A DNA stretch of 64,000 bases from Shimia ponticola (GTDB taxonomy: Bacteria > Pseudomonadota > Alphaproteobacteria > Rhodobacterales > Rhodobacteraceae): assembly GCF_007995215.1 (NCBI RefSeq), contig NZ_VCDK01000005.1, positions 310,001 to 374,000 of the forward strand. Direction: 5' to 3'. The stretch's first letter is position 1; each line of letters opens with the position of its first letter. Below the pieces are notes generated by a model that did not search any database, was not told the DNA's origin, and saw only the letters and a list, made by a program, of their open reading frames with translations. The position numbers and the translations under genes are program-made. This document shows, one piece after another, positions 37,109-46,427 of this stretch.

Positions 37109-37819
37109 TTATCTGCAACCGATGCCGTCCAATTGGATATGGAAATGATCGGCATGGAGTGCATTGTACTCCGGCCCCAGCACCAGACCGAAATTTTCGC
37201 AAGCGCCGCGCTGTGCAGCGCGCAAGAATTGCGCCTTGGCGTCGTTGCCGTCCCAATGCTTGCGCAGATCGATCAAAGTGCCGTCGTCCAGCACAAAGCC
37301 CGACACATCCACGGCCCGCGCGGTGGCATGGGTGCTCATCCGCGATCCCGTGCCGCTGCTCGTGCGTATGCGGCGGCAGTTGTAGCTGCTGAAGTGGCGA
37401 ATTTCACGAATGCCCTGATCAAAGAGCTTCAGCGCCTCGGGCTGCAAGACATGCTTTTCCCAAAGCGCCATGCGCAAGCCGATCTCGCAGGTTGTTTCAA
37501 AGGGGCGCACACGGCTTTGACCCACCTGCCGCAACTCCACGCGTTGAGAAATCCCGCATTGGTCGCTTGCAGTGAACGCCTTGAGCCGTCGCAAGATCGA
37601 ACCTTCAGCCTCAAGCGTATCTGCGCAGGCCCCCGGTTGCGCGACCGCGGATCTGACTTTCCAGTCCGTCAAAGGGGACAACGGGTCTGCGATGGTGAGC
37701 GGTTCGGTGGGGTTCCATGCATCCGGCAGCGGCGTCTGCGGATGATACATCAGCGGCCAGATCGCCAGAATGACAAGGACCAGCAAGGTCCATTTGATAA
37801 GCCTGCGGAAAATACGCAT
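37109..37819 (-). CDS. Extensin-like C-terminal family protein (236 aa)
   Basis: Envelope protein with an N-terminal hydrophobic anchor (about residues 9-25) and an extensin-like catalytic-type domain: FSSYNCRRI, SRMSTHATARAVDVSGF with the conserved His and Asp, and HADHFHIQLDGIGC at the end. The domain resembles D,D-carboxypeptidase/M15-like folds with His-x-His metal sites, so peptidoglycan or glycan processing is plausible but unproven. It is coupled to the DUF922 gene by a TGATG overlap. Confidence 0.83.
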   Translation of the reverse strand: MRIFRRLIKWTLLVLVILAIWPLMYHPQTPLPDAWNPTEPLTIADPLSPLTDWKVRSAVAQPGACADTLEAEGSILRRLKAFTASDQCGISQRVELRQVGQSRVRPFETTCEIGLRMALWEKHVLQPEALKLFDQGIREIRHFSSYNCRRIRTSSGTGSRMSTHATARAVDVSGFVLDDGTLIDLRKHWDGNDAKAQFLRAAQRGACENFGLVLGPEYNALHADHFHIQLDGIGCR

Positions 37820-38289
37820 CAGTCGAGAACAACACCTTCGGTGCGGCCATGTTGTGTCTGGCGGTCGTAAACCCGGTCTTGTTTCGCCCATTTGCGGATG
37901 ATCCGCCATCCGCCAGAGCATCCAGCCGCCTTGATTTCAGTGGCAGCGTTCACGCCGTGCGTCCCATGATTACGCTCGTGCATTTCAAGAGCTTCGATCA
38001 TGGCTTCCCATTTGGCCCGGTCGGTGGGCGACAACCCAGACAGGTTCTCATGCTTGGGCAAGGTATAGCTCACCCTGACGGTCACCTCACACTCTGCCGT
38101 GCTGCTGACATTCCACCGGGCATAGCCCCAGTATCCGCGCGGACCGCGTTCGCCCATCTGTTTGCGCAATTCCGGCAGAGTGAGCGCATCCACCTTATAA
38201 TAGGTGACGGTTTCACGCAGCGTGACCTGCGCCTGCGCTGATCCCATGCAGGCAAAAACAAGAACAACTGCCGCAAGATACCTGACCAT
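37819..38289 (-). CDS. DUF922 domain protein, secreted putative metalloprotease (156 aa)
   Basis: Signal peptide at residues 1-20 (ACMGSAQA cleavage region), then a DUF922 domain. HERNHG carries the HExxH-like pattern HERNH seen in this family, which suggests a zinc site. Family function is not established. ATG 38289 has AGGTGGGG upstream. It is encoded immediately before the extensin-like gene, sharing one base (TGATG), so both probably act in the envelope. Confidence 0.8.
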   Translation of the reverse strand: MVRYLAAVVLVFACMGSAQAQVTLRETVTYYKVDALTLPELRKQMGERGPRGYWGYARWNVSSTAECEVTVRVSYTLPKHENLSGLSPTDRAKWEAMIEALEMHERNHGTHGVNAATEIKAAGCSGGWRIIRKWAKQDRVYDRQTQHGRTEGVVLD

Positions 38290-38361
38290 GACGTGACCCC
38301 ACCTTTGCGCGGACCATGCCACCCGAAACCATGTTTGTGAAATCACATGATCGCGGAACGT

Positions 38362-38399
38362 AAAAAGGCCCGCCGCAGGAAACTGCGACGGGCCTTTTT
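38362..38399 (-). terminator. Bidirectional terminator after ahcY
   Basis: AAAAAGGCCCG and CGGGCCTTTTT form an 11-bp stem with a nested CGCAG/CTGCG hairpin on a GAAA loop. It follows the ahcY stop by about 17 bp and ends in a T5 run in both directions. Confidence 0.92.
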
Positions 38400-38416
38400 A
38401 GGAATAAACCCGAGGA

Positions 38417-39805
38417 TCAGTAGCGATAATGCTCGGGTTTGTATGGCCCTTCGACCGTGACGCCGATGTAATCTGCTTGTGTCTTATCCAGCGTCGTCAG
38501 CTTCGCGCCGATCTTTTTCAGGTGAAGCGCGGCGACTTTTTCATCCAGCGCTTTGGGCAGGATGTAGACGTCGTTTTTGTAGGCGTCGTTGTTGGTCCAC
38601 AATTCGATCTGTGCCAGAACCTGGTTGGTGAAGGATGCCGACATCACGAACGATGGGTGACCCGTCGCGTTACCAAGGTTCAGCAGACGACCTTCGGATA
38701 GCAGGATGATACGATTGCCGGACGGCATCTCGATCATGTCGACCTGTTCTTTGATGTTCGTCCACTTGTGGTTCTTCAGGCTCGCAACCTGAATTTCATT
38801 ATCGAAGTGACCGATGTTGCCGACAATCGCCATGTCCTTCATCTCGCGCATGTGCTCGATGCGGATCACGTCCTTGTTGCCGGTGGTGGTGATAAAGATG
38901 TCCGCCGTTGCGACTTCGTCTTCCAGCAGGGTGACCTCAAACCCGTCCATGGCGGCTTGCAACGCACAGATCGGGTCGACCTCGGTCACCTTCACGCGGG
39001 CACCTGCGCCGCGCAGGGAGGCAGCCGACCCTTTGCCAACGTCGCCGTAGCCCATCACGACGGCAACCTTACCAGCCATCATGGTGTCGGTTGCGCGGCG
39101 GATGCCGTCAACGAGGCTTTCTTTACAGCCGTATTTATTGTCGAACTTCGATTTCGTGACCGAGTCGTTCACGTTGATCGCTGGGAACGGCAGTTCGCCC
39201 TTTTTCACCAGATCGTACAAGCGATGGACACCTGTGGTCGTCTCTTCGGACACGCCTTTGATCTGATCACGGATTTTGGTGAACCAACCCGGCGATTGCT
39301 CCATGCGCTTTTTGATCTGCGCCTTGATGACCTCTTCCTCTTCCGACGTGGGAACAGGAATAATGTCTTCGCCGGCTTCGGCGCGCGCGCCGAGCAGGAC
39401 ATAAAGCGTCGCGTCGCCGCCATCATCGAGGATCATGTTGGGACCGTCTTCGAACTGGAATGACTTATCCAGGTAATCCCAATGCTCTTCGAGGCTCTGA
39501 CCTTTGATCGCAAAAACCGGCGTGCCGCCTGCAGCAATGGCCGCGGCGGCGTGGTCTTGGGTCGAGAAAATGTTGCACGATGCCCAGCGCACATCCGCGC
39601 CCAGTTCGACCAGCGTTTCGATCAAAACAGCCGTTTGGATCGTCATGTGAAGCGAACCGACAATGCGCGCGCCTGTCAGTGGTTTGCTTTGACCGTATTC
39701 CTCGCGGCAGGCCATCAGGCCCGGCATTTCAGTCTCGGCGATATCAAGCTCTTTGCGGCCAAAGTCCGCTAGCGCGATGTCCTTGACGATATAGTCTTTG
39801 GCCAT
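38417..39805 (-). CDS. ahcY: Adenosylhomocysteinase (462 aa)
   Basis: Hydrolyses S-adenosylhomocysteine to adenosine and homocysteine, keeping the methyl cycle running. Present are the N-terminal [34 protein letters not shown], the NAD-binding [10 protein letters not shown] motif, [11 protein letters not shown], and the C-terminal HYRY with the conserved Lys/Tyr. ATG 39805 has GAGGAGC upstream. I see no recognisable SAH riboswitch in the leader. It is followed by a strong terminator. Confidence 0.98.
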   Translation of the reverse strand: MAKDYIVKDIALADFGRKELDIAETEMPGLMACREEYGQSKPLTGARIVGSLHMTIQTAVLIETLVELGADVRWASCNIFSTQDHAAAAIAAGGTPVFAIKGQSLEEHWDYLDKSFQFEDGPNMILDDGGDATLYVLLGARAEAGEDIIPVPTSEEEEVIKAQIKKRMEQSPGWFTKIRDQIKGVSEETTTGVHRLYDLVKKGELPFPAINVNDSVTKSKFDNKYGCKESLVDGIRRATDTMMAGKVAVVMGYGDVGKGSAASLRGAGARVKVTEVDPICALQAAMDGFEVTLLEDEVATADIFITTTGNKDVIRIEHMREMKDMAIVGNIGHFDNEIQVASLKNHKWTNIKEQVDMIEMPSGNRIILLSEGRLLNLGNATGHPSFVMSASFTNQVLAQIELWTNNDAYKNDVYILPKALDEKVAALHLKKIGAKLTTLDKTQADYIGVTVEGPYKPEHYRY

Positions 39806-39899
39806 GGGCTGCTCCTCATCCAATGCCTGCCCATTTCAGGGCTTTGCAGGGGACGTAGCAGCACCCAATCCATTAAACAAGAAGCGGCTGCTGGGCGCT

Positions 39900-40220
39900 T
39901 CAGCCCGGCACGCCAGCAGGCACCGGATCGGATTCCAGCCAGTTTGTCCCGACCGCCACAATGCAGGCGACGCCCGTGGGTTGGGTCATCAAAATGGTCC
40001 ATGTGCCGGTGTTCGGCGAGGCATAAACTTCAATTAGGTTTGTGTTTTCCTGCAGCCCGACCGCAGATTGAACTTCATCATGCTGATCTTTGAGGACATT
40101 CACCATCTGGCTTCGCTCAAGGCAAGCCATGGCGTCGGCGGGTTGGGCAAATGCAGATGCCACAAGTACCGATGCGGCAAGTGTGAATGCGTGGGTCTTC
40201 GCTTTGGTCAAAAGTGTCAT
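39900..40220 (-). CDS. Small secreted hypothetical protein (106 aa)
   Basis: Unrecognised family. A clear signal peptide (residues 1 to about 29, ending AQPADA) is followed by a ~75-residue mature domain with two Cys residues (ACLERS, VACIVAV) that could form a disulfide in the periplasm. AAGGAG precedes the ATG at 40220, which decides the start. It diverges from the HD hydrolase gene across 205 bp, where no other gene is seen. Confidence 0.7.
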   Translation of the reverse strand: MTLLTKAKTHAFTLAASVLVASAFAQPADAMACLERSQMVNVLKDQHDEVQSAVGLQENTNLIEVYASPNTGTWTILMTQPTGVACIVAVGTNWLESDPVPAGVPG

Positions 40221-40425
40221 TGTCAGCTCCTTGAACAGAAGCGCCGGATGTCTCTCCGATTGATGCGCTGGGAACCCTCCCGGCTGACTAACGCACGAAA
40301 GCCAAAAAGGTCCCCAAGAATTTTTCGCGACGTCACTCCATGCCTTCGAATGCGCGCCGCGACATCCTTGCACCGCAGGGATGCTTCGCTCAAAACAGCG
40401 CCAATCAGAGTCACGAGGTCACCCC

Positions 40426-41019
40426 ATGGCAAAGCCGCCCCGCGCATGGCAACGGATGCTCTCCGGTCGCAGGTTGGACCTGCTCGACCCGACGCCTGTG
40501 GACATCGAAATCGAGGATATCGCCCACGGCCTTGCTTTTGTGGCACGGTGGAACGGGCAAACGCATGGCGACTATCCTTATTCGGTCGCAGAGCATTCGC
40601 TTTTGGTCGAAAGCCTGTTTTGCAGGGTGGTTCCCAAAGCGCCGGTCAAATGGCGGTTGGCTGCGTTGCTGCATGACGCGCCCGAATACGTCATTGGCGA
40701 CATGATCTCGCCGGTCAAAGCGGCAGTGGGTCCCGGCTATGGGGCGCTGGATGATCGTCTTATGGCCGCCATTCACCTGCGGTTCGGGCTGCCCGCGCAG
40801 GTACCGGCAACGGTAAAGAAACAGATCAAGAAGGCCGACAAAATCAGCGCCTTTCTGGAAGCCACGCAGATTGCGGGGTTTGCCGAAGACGAAGCCGCCC
40901 GCTTTTTCGGACGCCCCGATCCCGCAATGATCGACGGCATGCAGATCACCCTCCGGCCGCCCAAAGAAGTCCGTGAGGATTTCACCGCCCGTCACACCAT
41001 GCTTTTGGAGGCTCTATGA
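40426..41019 (+). CDS. HD domain hydrolase, YfbR-like (197 aa)
   Basis: HD-superfamily phosphohydrolase, resembling 5'-deoxynucleotidase YfbR. Metal motifs: H in AEHSLLVESL, the HD pair in AALLHDAPEYVIGD, and the later D in KKADKISAFLEATQ. A nucleotide-monophosphatase role is inferred from similarity. ATG 40426 is preceded by GAGGT; the frame is open 15 codons upstream without a ribosome site. Its stop overlaps the GNAT start by 4 nt (ATGA). Confidence 0.87.
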   Translation: MAKPPRAWQRMLSGRRLDLLDPTPVDIEIEDIAHGLAFVARWNGQTHGDYPYSVAEHSLLVESLFCRVVPKAPVKWRLAALLHDAPEYVIGDMISPVKAAVGPGYGALDDRLMAAIHLRFGLPAQVPATVKKQIKKADKISAFLEATQIAGFAEDEAARFFGRPDPAMIDGMQITLRPPKEVREDFTARHTMLLEAL

Positions 41020-41498
41020 CCCGGCAAACCCTTGAAGTCCGAGACATGACCGCAGATGACGTGCCGGCCTGTGTAGCGATCGTGAACCACATCATCGCGC
41101 TGGGCGGAACGACCGCCTATGAAGAGCCTTATTCCAATCAGGACTTTCACGACCATTATTTGATTGAGCCGCCGGTGACCAATGTCGTGACACGGGACGG
41201 CATCCTTGTTGGCTTTCAGGCCGCGTTCGATGTTGGGGACGGCTTCTATTCCATCGGATCATTCACCGACCGTCAAAACCCGGTGAAAGGTGCAGGCCGC
41301 GCACTGTTTGAAAAGACGCTCGCCGACTGTCGCGCCCGTGGCGGAGAGGCTATTCTGGCCAAGATCACGTCCGACAATATTGGCGGGCTCGCGTTCTATG
41401 GCCGGATGGGGTTCGAGGATTGGAAAACAATCGCTGACGACCACACGCGCAGCGACGGCACCAAGGTGGACCGCATTATCAAGCGATACGATCTTTGA
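41016..41498 (+). CDS. GNAT family N-acetyltransferase (160 aa)
   Basis: Acetyl-CoA-dependent N-acetyltransferase. The GNAT acetyl-CoA loop is visible as RQNPVKGAGRALFEK, followed by the late strand and helix GGLAFYGRMGFEDW. The substrate is unknown. It is translationally coupled to the HD hydrolase by ATGA. The next gene is the convergent regA, 40 bp away. Confidence 0.88.
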   Translation: MTRQTLEVRDMTADDVPACVAIVNHIIALGGTTAYEEPYSNQDFHDHYLIEPPVTNVVTRDGILVGFQAAFDVGDGFYSIGSFTDRQNPVKGAGRALFEKTLADCRARGGEAILAKITSDNIGGLAFYGRMGFEDWKTIADDHTRSDGTKVDRIIKRYDL

Positions 41499-41538
41499 TA
41501 GCTTGGAGGCGGGCTCAGGTGATGACCCCGCCCACAGC

Positions 41539-42093
41539 CTAACGTGGGCTGCGTTTGGCCAATATCCGCTGCAATGTCCGGCGGTGCATGTTCAGGCGAC
41601 GTGCCGTTTCCGAGACGTTGCGATCACATAGTTCATAGACCCGCTGAATATGTTCCCAGCGCACGCGATCCGCGCTCATCGGGTTCTCTGGCGGCGGTGG
41701 CAACTCATCACCCGACGCGAGCAAGGCATTGGTAATGTCGGCCGCGTCAGCCGGTTTCGAAAGATAATCGGTCGCGCCAATTTTGACCGCAGCCACGGCA
41801 GTCGCAATCGCGCCATACCCTGTGAGCACCACAACGCGGCAGTCAGGACGCTTCTCGCGCAAAACCTCGACCACGTCCAATCCGTTGCCGTCTTCCAACC
41901 GCAGATCGACTACAGCATAGGCCGGAGGCCGCGCCGTCGCGATCGCGCGACCCGCGGCGACAGAACCTGCCTGCTCGACGGAAAAGCCGCGCTTCTCCAT
42001 CGCCTTTGCAAGTCGTTTCAGAAATGGCTCATCGTCATCAACCAGCAACAATGATGGATCAGGCCCCAATTGGGGCTGTGCGGACTCGGTCAT
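41539..42093 (-). CDS. regA: Redox response regulator RegA/ActR/PrrA (184 aa)
   Basis: DNA-binding response regulator of the global redox system (photosynthesis, respiration and carbon/nitrogen fixation genes in relatives). The receiver domain has LLVDDDEPFL, phosphoacceptor Asp63 (VVDLRLEDG) and Lys in YLSKPAD; a Pro-rich linker follows, then a Fis-type helix-turn-helix with NVSETARRLNMHRRTLQRIL at the end. GGGGAG precedes ATG 42093. It is in a locus with senC and regB, as in other Rhodobacterales. Confidence 0.95.
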   Translation of the reverse strand: MTESAQPQLGPDPSLLLVDDDEPFLKRLAKAMEKRGFSVEQAGSVAAGRAIATARPPAYAVVDLRLEDGNGLDVVEVLREKRPDCRVVVLTGYGAIATAVAAVKIGATDYLSKPADAADITNALLASGDELPPPPENPMSADRVRWEHIQRVYELCDRNVSETARRLNMHRRTLQRILAKRSPR

Positions 42094-42173
42094 GGCTCCC
42101 CTTCCCGTATGTCGGGACCCGGTTTTTTCGGGCTTTGTCAACACTTAGAGGGGGAAGGGGCCTAGGTCAATTT

Positions 42174-42791
42174 TTAGACGCTTTCAGCAACACATGCGAC
42201 CTGTTCGGCCATCTGGTCAGGCGACAAATCCCGACGGAAGAACGTCACAAATCCTTCTTCGGGTGTGACGAGATATGTGAACGTCGAATGATCCATCAGA
42301 TAATAGTCAGGGTCATCCCCTTCGACTTTACGCGCATAAACCCGATAAGCTTGGATGGCTTCATCCACCTGCTCTTGCGTGCCCGTCAGACCGACCATGC
42401 GCTCGTGAAACACATCGGTGAATTCAGCGAGAAGTTCGGGGGTGTCACGCTCGGGGTCGATGCTGATGAACAGGGCATCGACCGGTGCACCCTGTTCGTC
42501 GAGGATATCCATAGCGATCGCGTTGCGTTCATTGTCCAGCGGGCAGACATCCGGGCAGAACGTAAAGCCGAAATAGACCAGTGTTGGCCCATTAATCACA
42601 TCCTGATCCGTCACAGTGCGTCCCGTTTCGTCCACAAGCGTGAAGGGGCCGCCTATGTCACCGCCCGCTACCGATCCGGCAAGGCATTCAGCCAAGCGGT
42701 CTGCCGGCTGTCGGATCTGCGTAAACAGGAACGCCCCGCCCACAACCAGAACCACAAAGGCCATCCCGCCCCACGCCATTAACCGCGCCAT
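42174..42791 (-). CDS. senC: SCO1/SenC/PrrC family copper protein (205 aa)
   Basis: Membrane-anchored thioredoxin-like protein involved in cytochrome oxidase copper-centre assembly and in Reg/Prr signalling. An N-terminal helix (about 5-24) precedes the domain; the copper motif is FCPDVC with Cys79 and Cys83, and the third ligand His lies in MDHSTFTYLV. CAGGAGA precedes the ATG at 42791. It is encoded between regA and the divergent regB. Confidence 0.95.
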   Translation of the reverse strand: MARLMAWGGMAFVVLVVGGAFLFTQIRQPADRLAECLAGSVAGGDIGGPFTLVDETGRTVTDQDVINGPTLVYFGFTFCPDVCPLDNERNAIAMDILDEQGAPVDALFISIDPERDTPELLAEFTDVFHERMVGLTGTQEQVDEAIQAYRVYARKVEGDDPDYYLMDHSTFTYLVTPEEGFVTFFRRDLSPDQMAEQVACVAESV

Positions 42792-42885
42792 TTGATTTCT
42801 CCTGCAAAAGTTGCGTGATAGATATGACATCTGTTGGCCCTGTCGCGACGACCGGGTGTCACAGCCACAAAGATGTGAGGTCGAA

Positions 42886-44244
42886 TTGAGCGATACTGAA
42901 GGGTTCCGCCCCCGCACGAGCGCGATCCGCTTGCGGACGCTTGTTCTTTTGCGCTGGGTCGCGATTGCCGGGCAGCTGATGGCGATTACCATCGCGCAAC
43001 GTCTCTATGACCTACAACTTGAGCTCGGCCTTTGTTATCTTGCTGTCGGGGTGTCGGTTCTTGGAAACCTTGTCGCGGTCTGGGCCTATCCCGAAAACAA
43101 GCGTCTGACGGAAACCGAGACGCTATTGATGCTGATTTTCGATGTCCTTCAACTCTGCTTTCTGCTCTCATTGACGGGGGGCTTGAGCAATCCGTTCGCG
43201 TTGCTCGTCCTTGCACCGGTGACAATTTCCGCAACCGTTCTTCCCATCGGGATGACCGCGATCCTAGGTGCGATTGCGGTGGTTCTGATCACGCTGACGG
43301 CCATGTTCAACCTGCCAATGCGGACCATGAACGGCTTTGTCCTGCGGCTGCCCGAACTCTTTATGTTCGGCTATTGGCTCGCCATCCTGATCGGCGGGTT
43401 CTTTATCGCGGTCTATACGCGGCGGGTGACGGACGAAATCCATTCCATGTCAGAGGCCCTACAAGCGACCCAGATGGCGTTGGCGCGCGAACAGAAACTG
43501 ACCGATCTGGGCGGTGTCGTGGCCGCAGCGGCCCATGAGCTTGGCACGCCCTTGGCGACGATCAAGCTGGTATCGCGCGAATTGATGGAGGAACTGCCCA
43601 AAGACGGTGACCTGCACGACGATGCAGAGTTGATCGCAGAACAAGCGGACCGATGTCGCGACATTCTCCGATCCATGGGTCGCGCGGGGAAAGACGACGT
43701 ACATCTTCGGCATGCCCCATTGGAAACCGTGGTTCGTGAAGCCGCCGAGCCCCATATGGCGCGCGGCAAAGTCATTCGGATCGATGTTGCTCCGTTGGAA
43801 GGGACCGAGGTCACTCAGCCCGAAATCCGGCGCCAACCCGAGATCATTCACGGCGTGCGCAACCTTGTTCAGAACGCTGTCGATTTTTCGCGCACAGAGG
43901 TGCGCATCCGTGTCGGTTGGTCTGCTGAGCGCATCGAGCTCCATATCTCCGATGATGGTCGCGGCTATTCTGCCGGGGTCATCGGGCGGCTGGGCGACCC
44001 GTTTATGGGGCGTCGCAAACGCGAATCCAAACAACGCCCGGGATATGAAGGCATGGGTCTGGGCCTGTTCATTGCCAAGACGCTTCTTGAACGGACAGGG
44101 GCTGCTCTGACCTTTGCCAACGGGGCAGGGCGTGATGAACTGCCGGGTGCCCATGTACGGGTGACATGGGATGCGACGCTGATTCAGCGCGATGCATCAC
44201 AAGAGACCAAAGCGCTTGGTCCCAACCAACCTATCGAGATCTGA
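42886..44244 (+). CDS. regB: Redox sensor histidine kinase RegB/PrrB/ActS (452 aa)
   Basis: Membrane sensor kinase that phosphorylates RegA when the quinone pool is reduced. Six hydrophobic helices fill residues 20-180, including the quinone-site motif GGLSNPF (98-104). The H-box AAHELGTPLATI has His217, the redox-active Cys is Cys257 (DRCRDILRSMG), and N- and G-boxes (NLVQNAVDFS, GMGLGLFIAK) are complete. The listed start is TTG 42886 with GAGGT; a GTG at 42856 is the alternative. It is divergent from senC. Confidence 0.93.
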   Translation: MSDTEGFRPRTSAIRLRTLVLLRWVAIAGQLMAITIAQRLYDLQLELGLCYLAVGVSVLGNLVAVWAYPENKRLTETETLLMLIFDVLQLCFLLSLTGGLSNPFALLVLAPVTISATVLPIGMTAILGAIAVVLITLTAMFNLPMRTMNGFVLRLPELFMFGYWLAILIGGFFIAVYTRRVTDEIHSMSEALQATQMALAREQKLTDLGGVVAAAAHELGTPLATIKLVSRELMEELPKDGDLHDDAELIAEQADRCRDILRSMGRAGKDDVHLRHAPLETVVREAAEPHMARGKVIRIDVAPLEGTEVTQPEIRRQPEIIHGVRNLVQNAVDFSRTEVRIRVGWSAERIELHISDDGRGYSAGVIGRLGDPFMGRRKRESKQRPGYEGMGLGLFIAKTLLERTGAALTFANGAGRDELPGAHVRVTWDATLIQRDASQETKALGPNQPIEI

Positions 44245-44315
44245 TCAAAGCTGGCTTTAACGGCGCATTAACCGTTCCGGCTGCACCCTCGCGTTTGGCG
44301 AAGGGTAAAGAATCG

Positions 44316-45920
44316 ATGAATTCATACAATTTGGAAATTATCAGCACGGCCGTCTTCCTTTCGGTCCTGGCCAGCATTTTGGCGTTAATCATTTGGGCGC
44401 GGCTCTCGCGTGATCCTGATCAGGGCCGCCGGTCCATGCTTGTCGAAAGCCAGATGAAAACGGTGTTTCTGTTCGACGGCATAGATCTGATCGACTGTAC
44501 CCCCCCGGCGCGCCGCATCTTTGAGGAACTGCCACCGGGCAAGTCTGATTTTGAGCGATTTTCGCGCAGCTTCGGCACGCGGTATCCAGGCCTGCCGGAT
44601 CATTCCGCGTTAGAGCAAGAAGGCTTTCACGCCGAATTCGCTGCCCGGCACGCCGAGGATCCGTCGCACCTGATATTTGATGTCTGGGGTGGATACATGC
44701 GCGTCACCCTGACTGACCACGATCCTTCCGCTGAATACGGCGTTGATGATATCAGCTTGGCGCATCAGGGTGCGGAATTGTCCACATTGCGCGGTGTCGC
44801 GAACGAGGCTCCTTACCTCATCTGGCAAACGGCAGCGCATGGCGGCATTGATTGGGCGAATGAAGCCTATCTTCAACAGGGTCAGCGCCTTGGCGTCACT
44901 GACTCGATCACATGGCCACCGCTTCCGATTTTTGAACCCGAGGACCTGCCCACGCCGCCAGAACGCAAGCGCCTTGCTTTCAAGCCCGAAGTGGGTGAGC
45001 CGGTCTGGTTCGATATCGCGGCTGCAGAACACGGTGACGCGACACTCTTTTTCGCGACTCCCGCAGAGGCGGTCATGCGCGCTGAGGCTACGCAAAAGGA
45101 CTTTGTACAGACGCTGACGAAAACCTTCGCGCACCTGTCCATCGGCTTGGCGATCTTTGACAAGAAACGCCAATTGGCCCTGTTCAATCCGGCTTTGCTC
45201 GACATCATGCAGTTGCCGATCGATTTCCTAAGCCAGCGCCCCACGCTGCAAAGGTTCATGGATCGTCTTCGCGAAGAAAAGCTGATGGCCGAACCCAAGG
45301 ACTATCAAGCGTGGCGCAAGCAGATGTCGCAGCTTGAGGCACAGGCACAAAGCGGGACGTATTGTGAGACATGGCCTTTGCCGGGCGGCTTGACGTTGCG
45401 GGTAACCGGTCGGCCGCATCCGGACGGCGCCATCGCGTTCCTGTTCGAAGATATCTCGGCCGAACTGGCGCTGACCCGCCGGTTTCATTCCCAGATCGCA
45501 ATCGGACGCGAGGTTGTGGATACCATGGACGAGGCGGTTGCCGTGTTCTCAGAGTTGGGGTCACTGACCTTCACAAATCAGGCCTATCGGACGCTCTGGG
45601 ACTGTGACCCCGAAAGCTCTGTCATGGATCACAACCTGCCACATGCCGCCGCGATCTGGCGCGACAAGGCGGCGCCCGGTCCAGAGTTGGACGCGCTCAT
45701 AGCGGCAGGTCAAAGGCGTGGGCATTCTGGCGACTGGACTGGCACCGCTGAGATGATGGATGGGCGCACGCTGTTGTGTCGGGTCACACGGCTGTCAGGT
45801 GGCTCTGTGTTGGTTGGGTTCAAGGCATCCGCACCGCTTGTTTCAGTCGCCGAACAGCTTGCCCGGAGACGCCGTGGCACAAGCGATAAATTGCGCCACG
45901 ACCTTGCTGAAGCCAGCTAA
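44316..45920 (+). CDS. Membrane-anchored PAS domain protein without a kinase domain (534 aa)
   Basis: One N-terminal transmembrane helix (about 7-27) is followed by PAS-like regions: a central one around AHLSIGLAIFDKKRQLALFNPAL and a later one around VVDTMDEAVAVFSELGSLTFTNQA. No HisKA, HATPase or GGDEF domain is present. The end is short and basic, then acidic. It may be a redox or ligand sensor working with another protein. It lies 71 bp after regB on the same strand, with no clear ribosome site. Confidence 0.75.
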   Translation: MNSYNLEIISTAVFLSVLASILALIIWARLSRDPDQGRRSMLVESQMKTVFLFDGIDLIDCTPPARRIFEELPPGKSDFERFSRSFGTRYPGLPDHSALEQEGFHAEFAARHAEDPSHLIFDVWGGYMRVTLTDHDPSAEYGVDDISLAHQGAELSTLRGVANEAPYLIWQTAAHGGIDWANEAYLQQGQRLGVTDSITWPPLPIFEPEDLPTPPERKRLAFKPEVGEPVWFDIAAAEHGDATLFFATPAEAVMRAEATQKDFVQTLTKTFAHLSIGLAIFDKKRQLALFNPALLDIMQLPIDFLSQRPTLQRFMDRLREEKLMAEPKDYQAWRKQMSQLEAQAQSGTYCETWPLPGGLTLRVTGRPHPDGAIAFLFEDISAELALTRRFHSQIAIGREVVDTMDEAVAVFSELGSLTFTNQAYRTLWDCDPESSVMDHNLPHAAAIWRDKAAPGPELDALIAAGQRRGHSGDWTGTAEMMDGRTLLCRVTRLSGGSVLVGFKASAPLVSVAEQLARRRRGTSDKLRHDLAEAS

Positions 45921-45971
45921 TTCCCCATCCGAAGGCTAGGCACCGTCATGGCACCCCGATAAGGTTGGGCC

Positions 45972-46427
45972 ATGACGAACCAGACCAGTTTTGACCTGCC
46001 GGATCCGGATGCAACCGATGCTTTGGCGCGGCGCATCAGCGGTTTGGTGTCACCGGGTACAACAATCCTTCTGGAAGGACCGATTGGTGCGGGCAAGACC
46101 AGCTTTGCGCGCGCGTTTATACGCGCAATTCTCGGTCCGAACGAAGATGTTCCATCACCCACTTTTACGTTGGTGCAAACCTATGAAGCGCCGGATTTCG
46201 ATATCTGGCATTGCGATTTGTACCGCCTGACATCCGCTGATGAACTGGTCGAAATCGGGCTGGACGAGGCCTTTGAAACAGCGGTGTGCCTTATTGAATG
46301 GCCCGATAGGCTGGGCGATGCAGCCCCTGACACCGCCGTGACGCTAACCTTTCAGCCAACGCCGAGTGATGGCCGGATCGTCACGATACATGGCACGGCA
46401 CCTTGGCTTGGGGACATGGCTGCATGA
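45972..46427 (+). CDS. tsaE: tRNA t6A ATPase TsaE (151 aa)
   Basis: P-loop ATPase of the threonylcarbamoyladenosine complex with TsaB and TsaD. Walker A is LEGPIGAGKTSFARAF (about 34-48), SPTFTLVQTYE is the conserved switch, and the Walker B-like LIEWPDRLG and YRLTSADEL segments are present. The stop overlaps the amgK ATG by 4 nt, starting a chain of overlapping genes to addA. Confidence 0.95.
   Translation: MTNQTSFDLPDPDATDALARRISGLVSPGTTILLEGPIGAGKTSFARAFIRAILGPNEDVPSPTFTLVQTYEAPDFDIWHCDLYRLTSADELVEIGLDEAFETAVCLIEWPDRLGDAAPDTAVTLTFQPTPSDGRIVTIHGTAPWLGDMAA

Noticed and set aside
39806-39899. SAH or SAM riboswitch upstream of ahcY
   Set aside because: The short leader lacks the conserved core I would expect for these riboswitches.
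42842-42849. RegA-binding palindrome GTCGCGAC upstream of regB
   Set aside because: It resembles the half-sites of PrrA/RegA motifs, but in the wrong order and overlap; too short to support.
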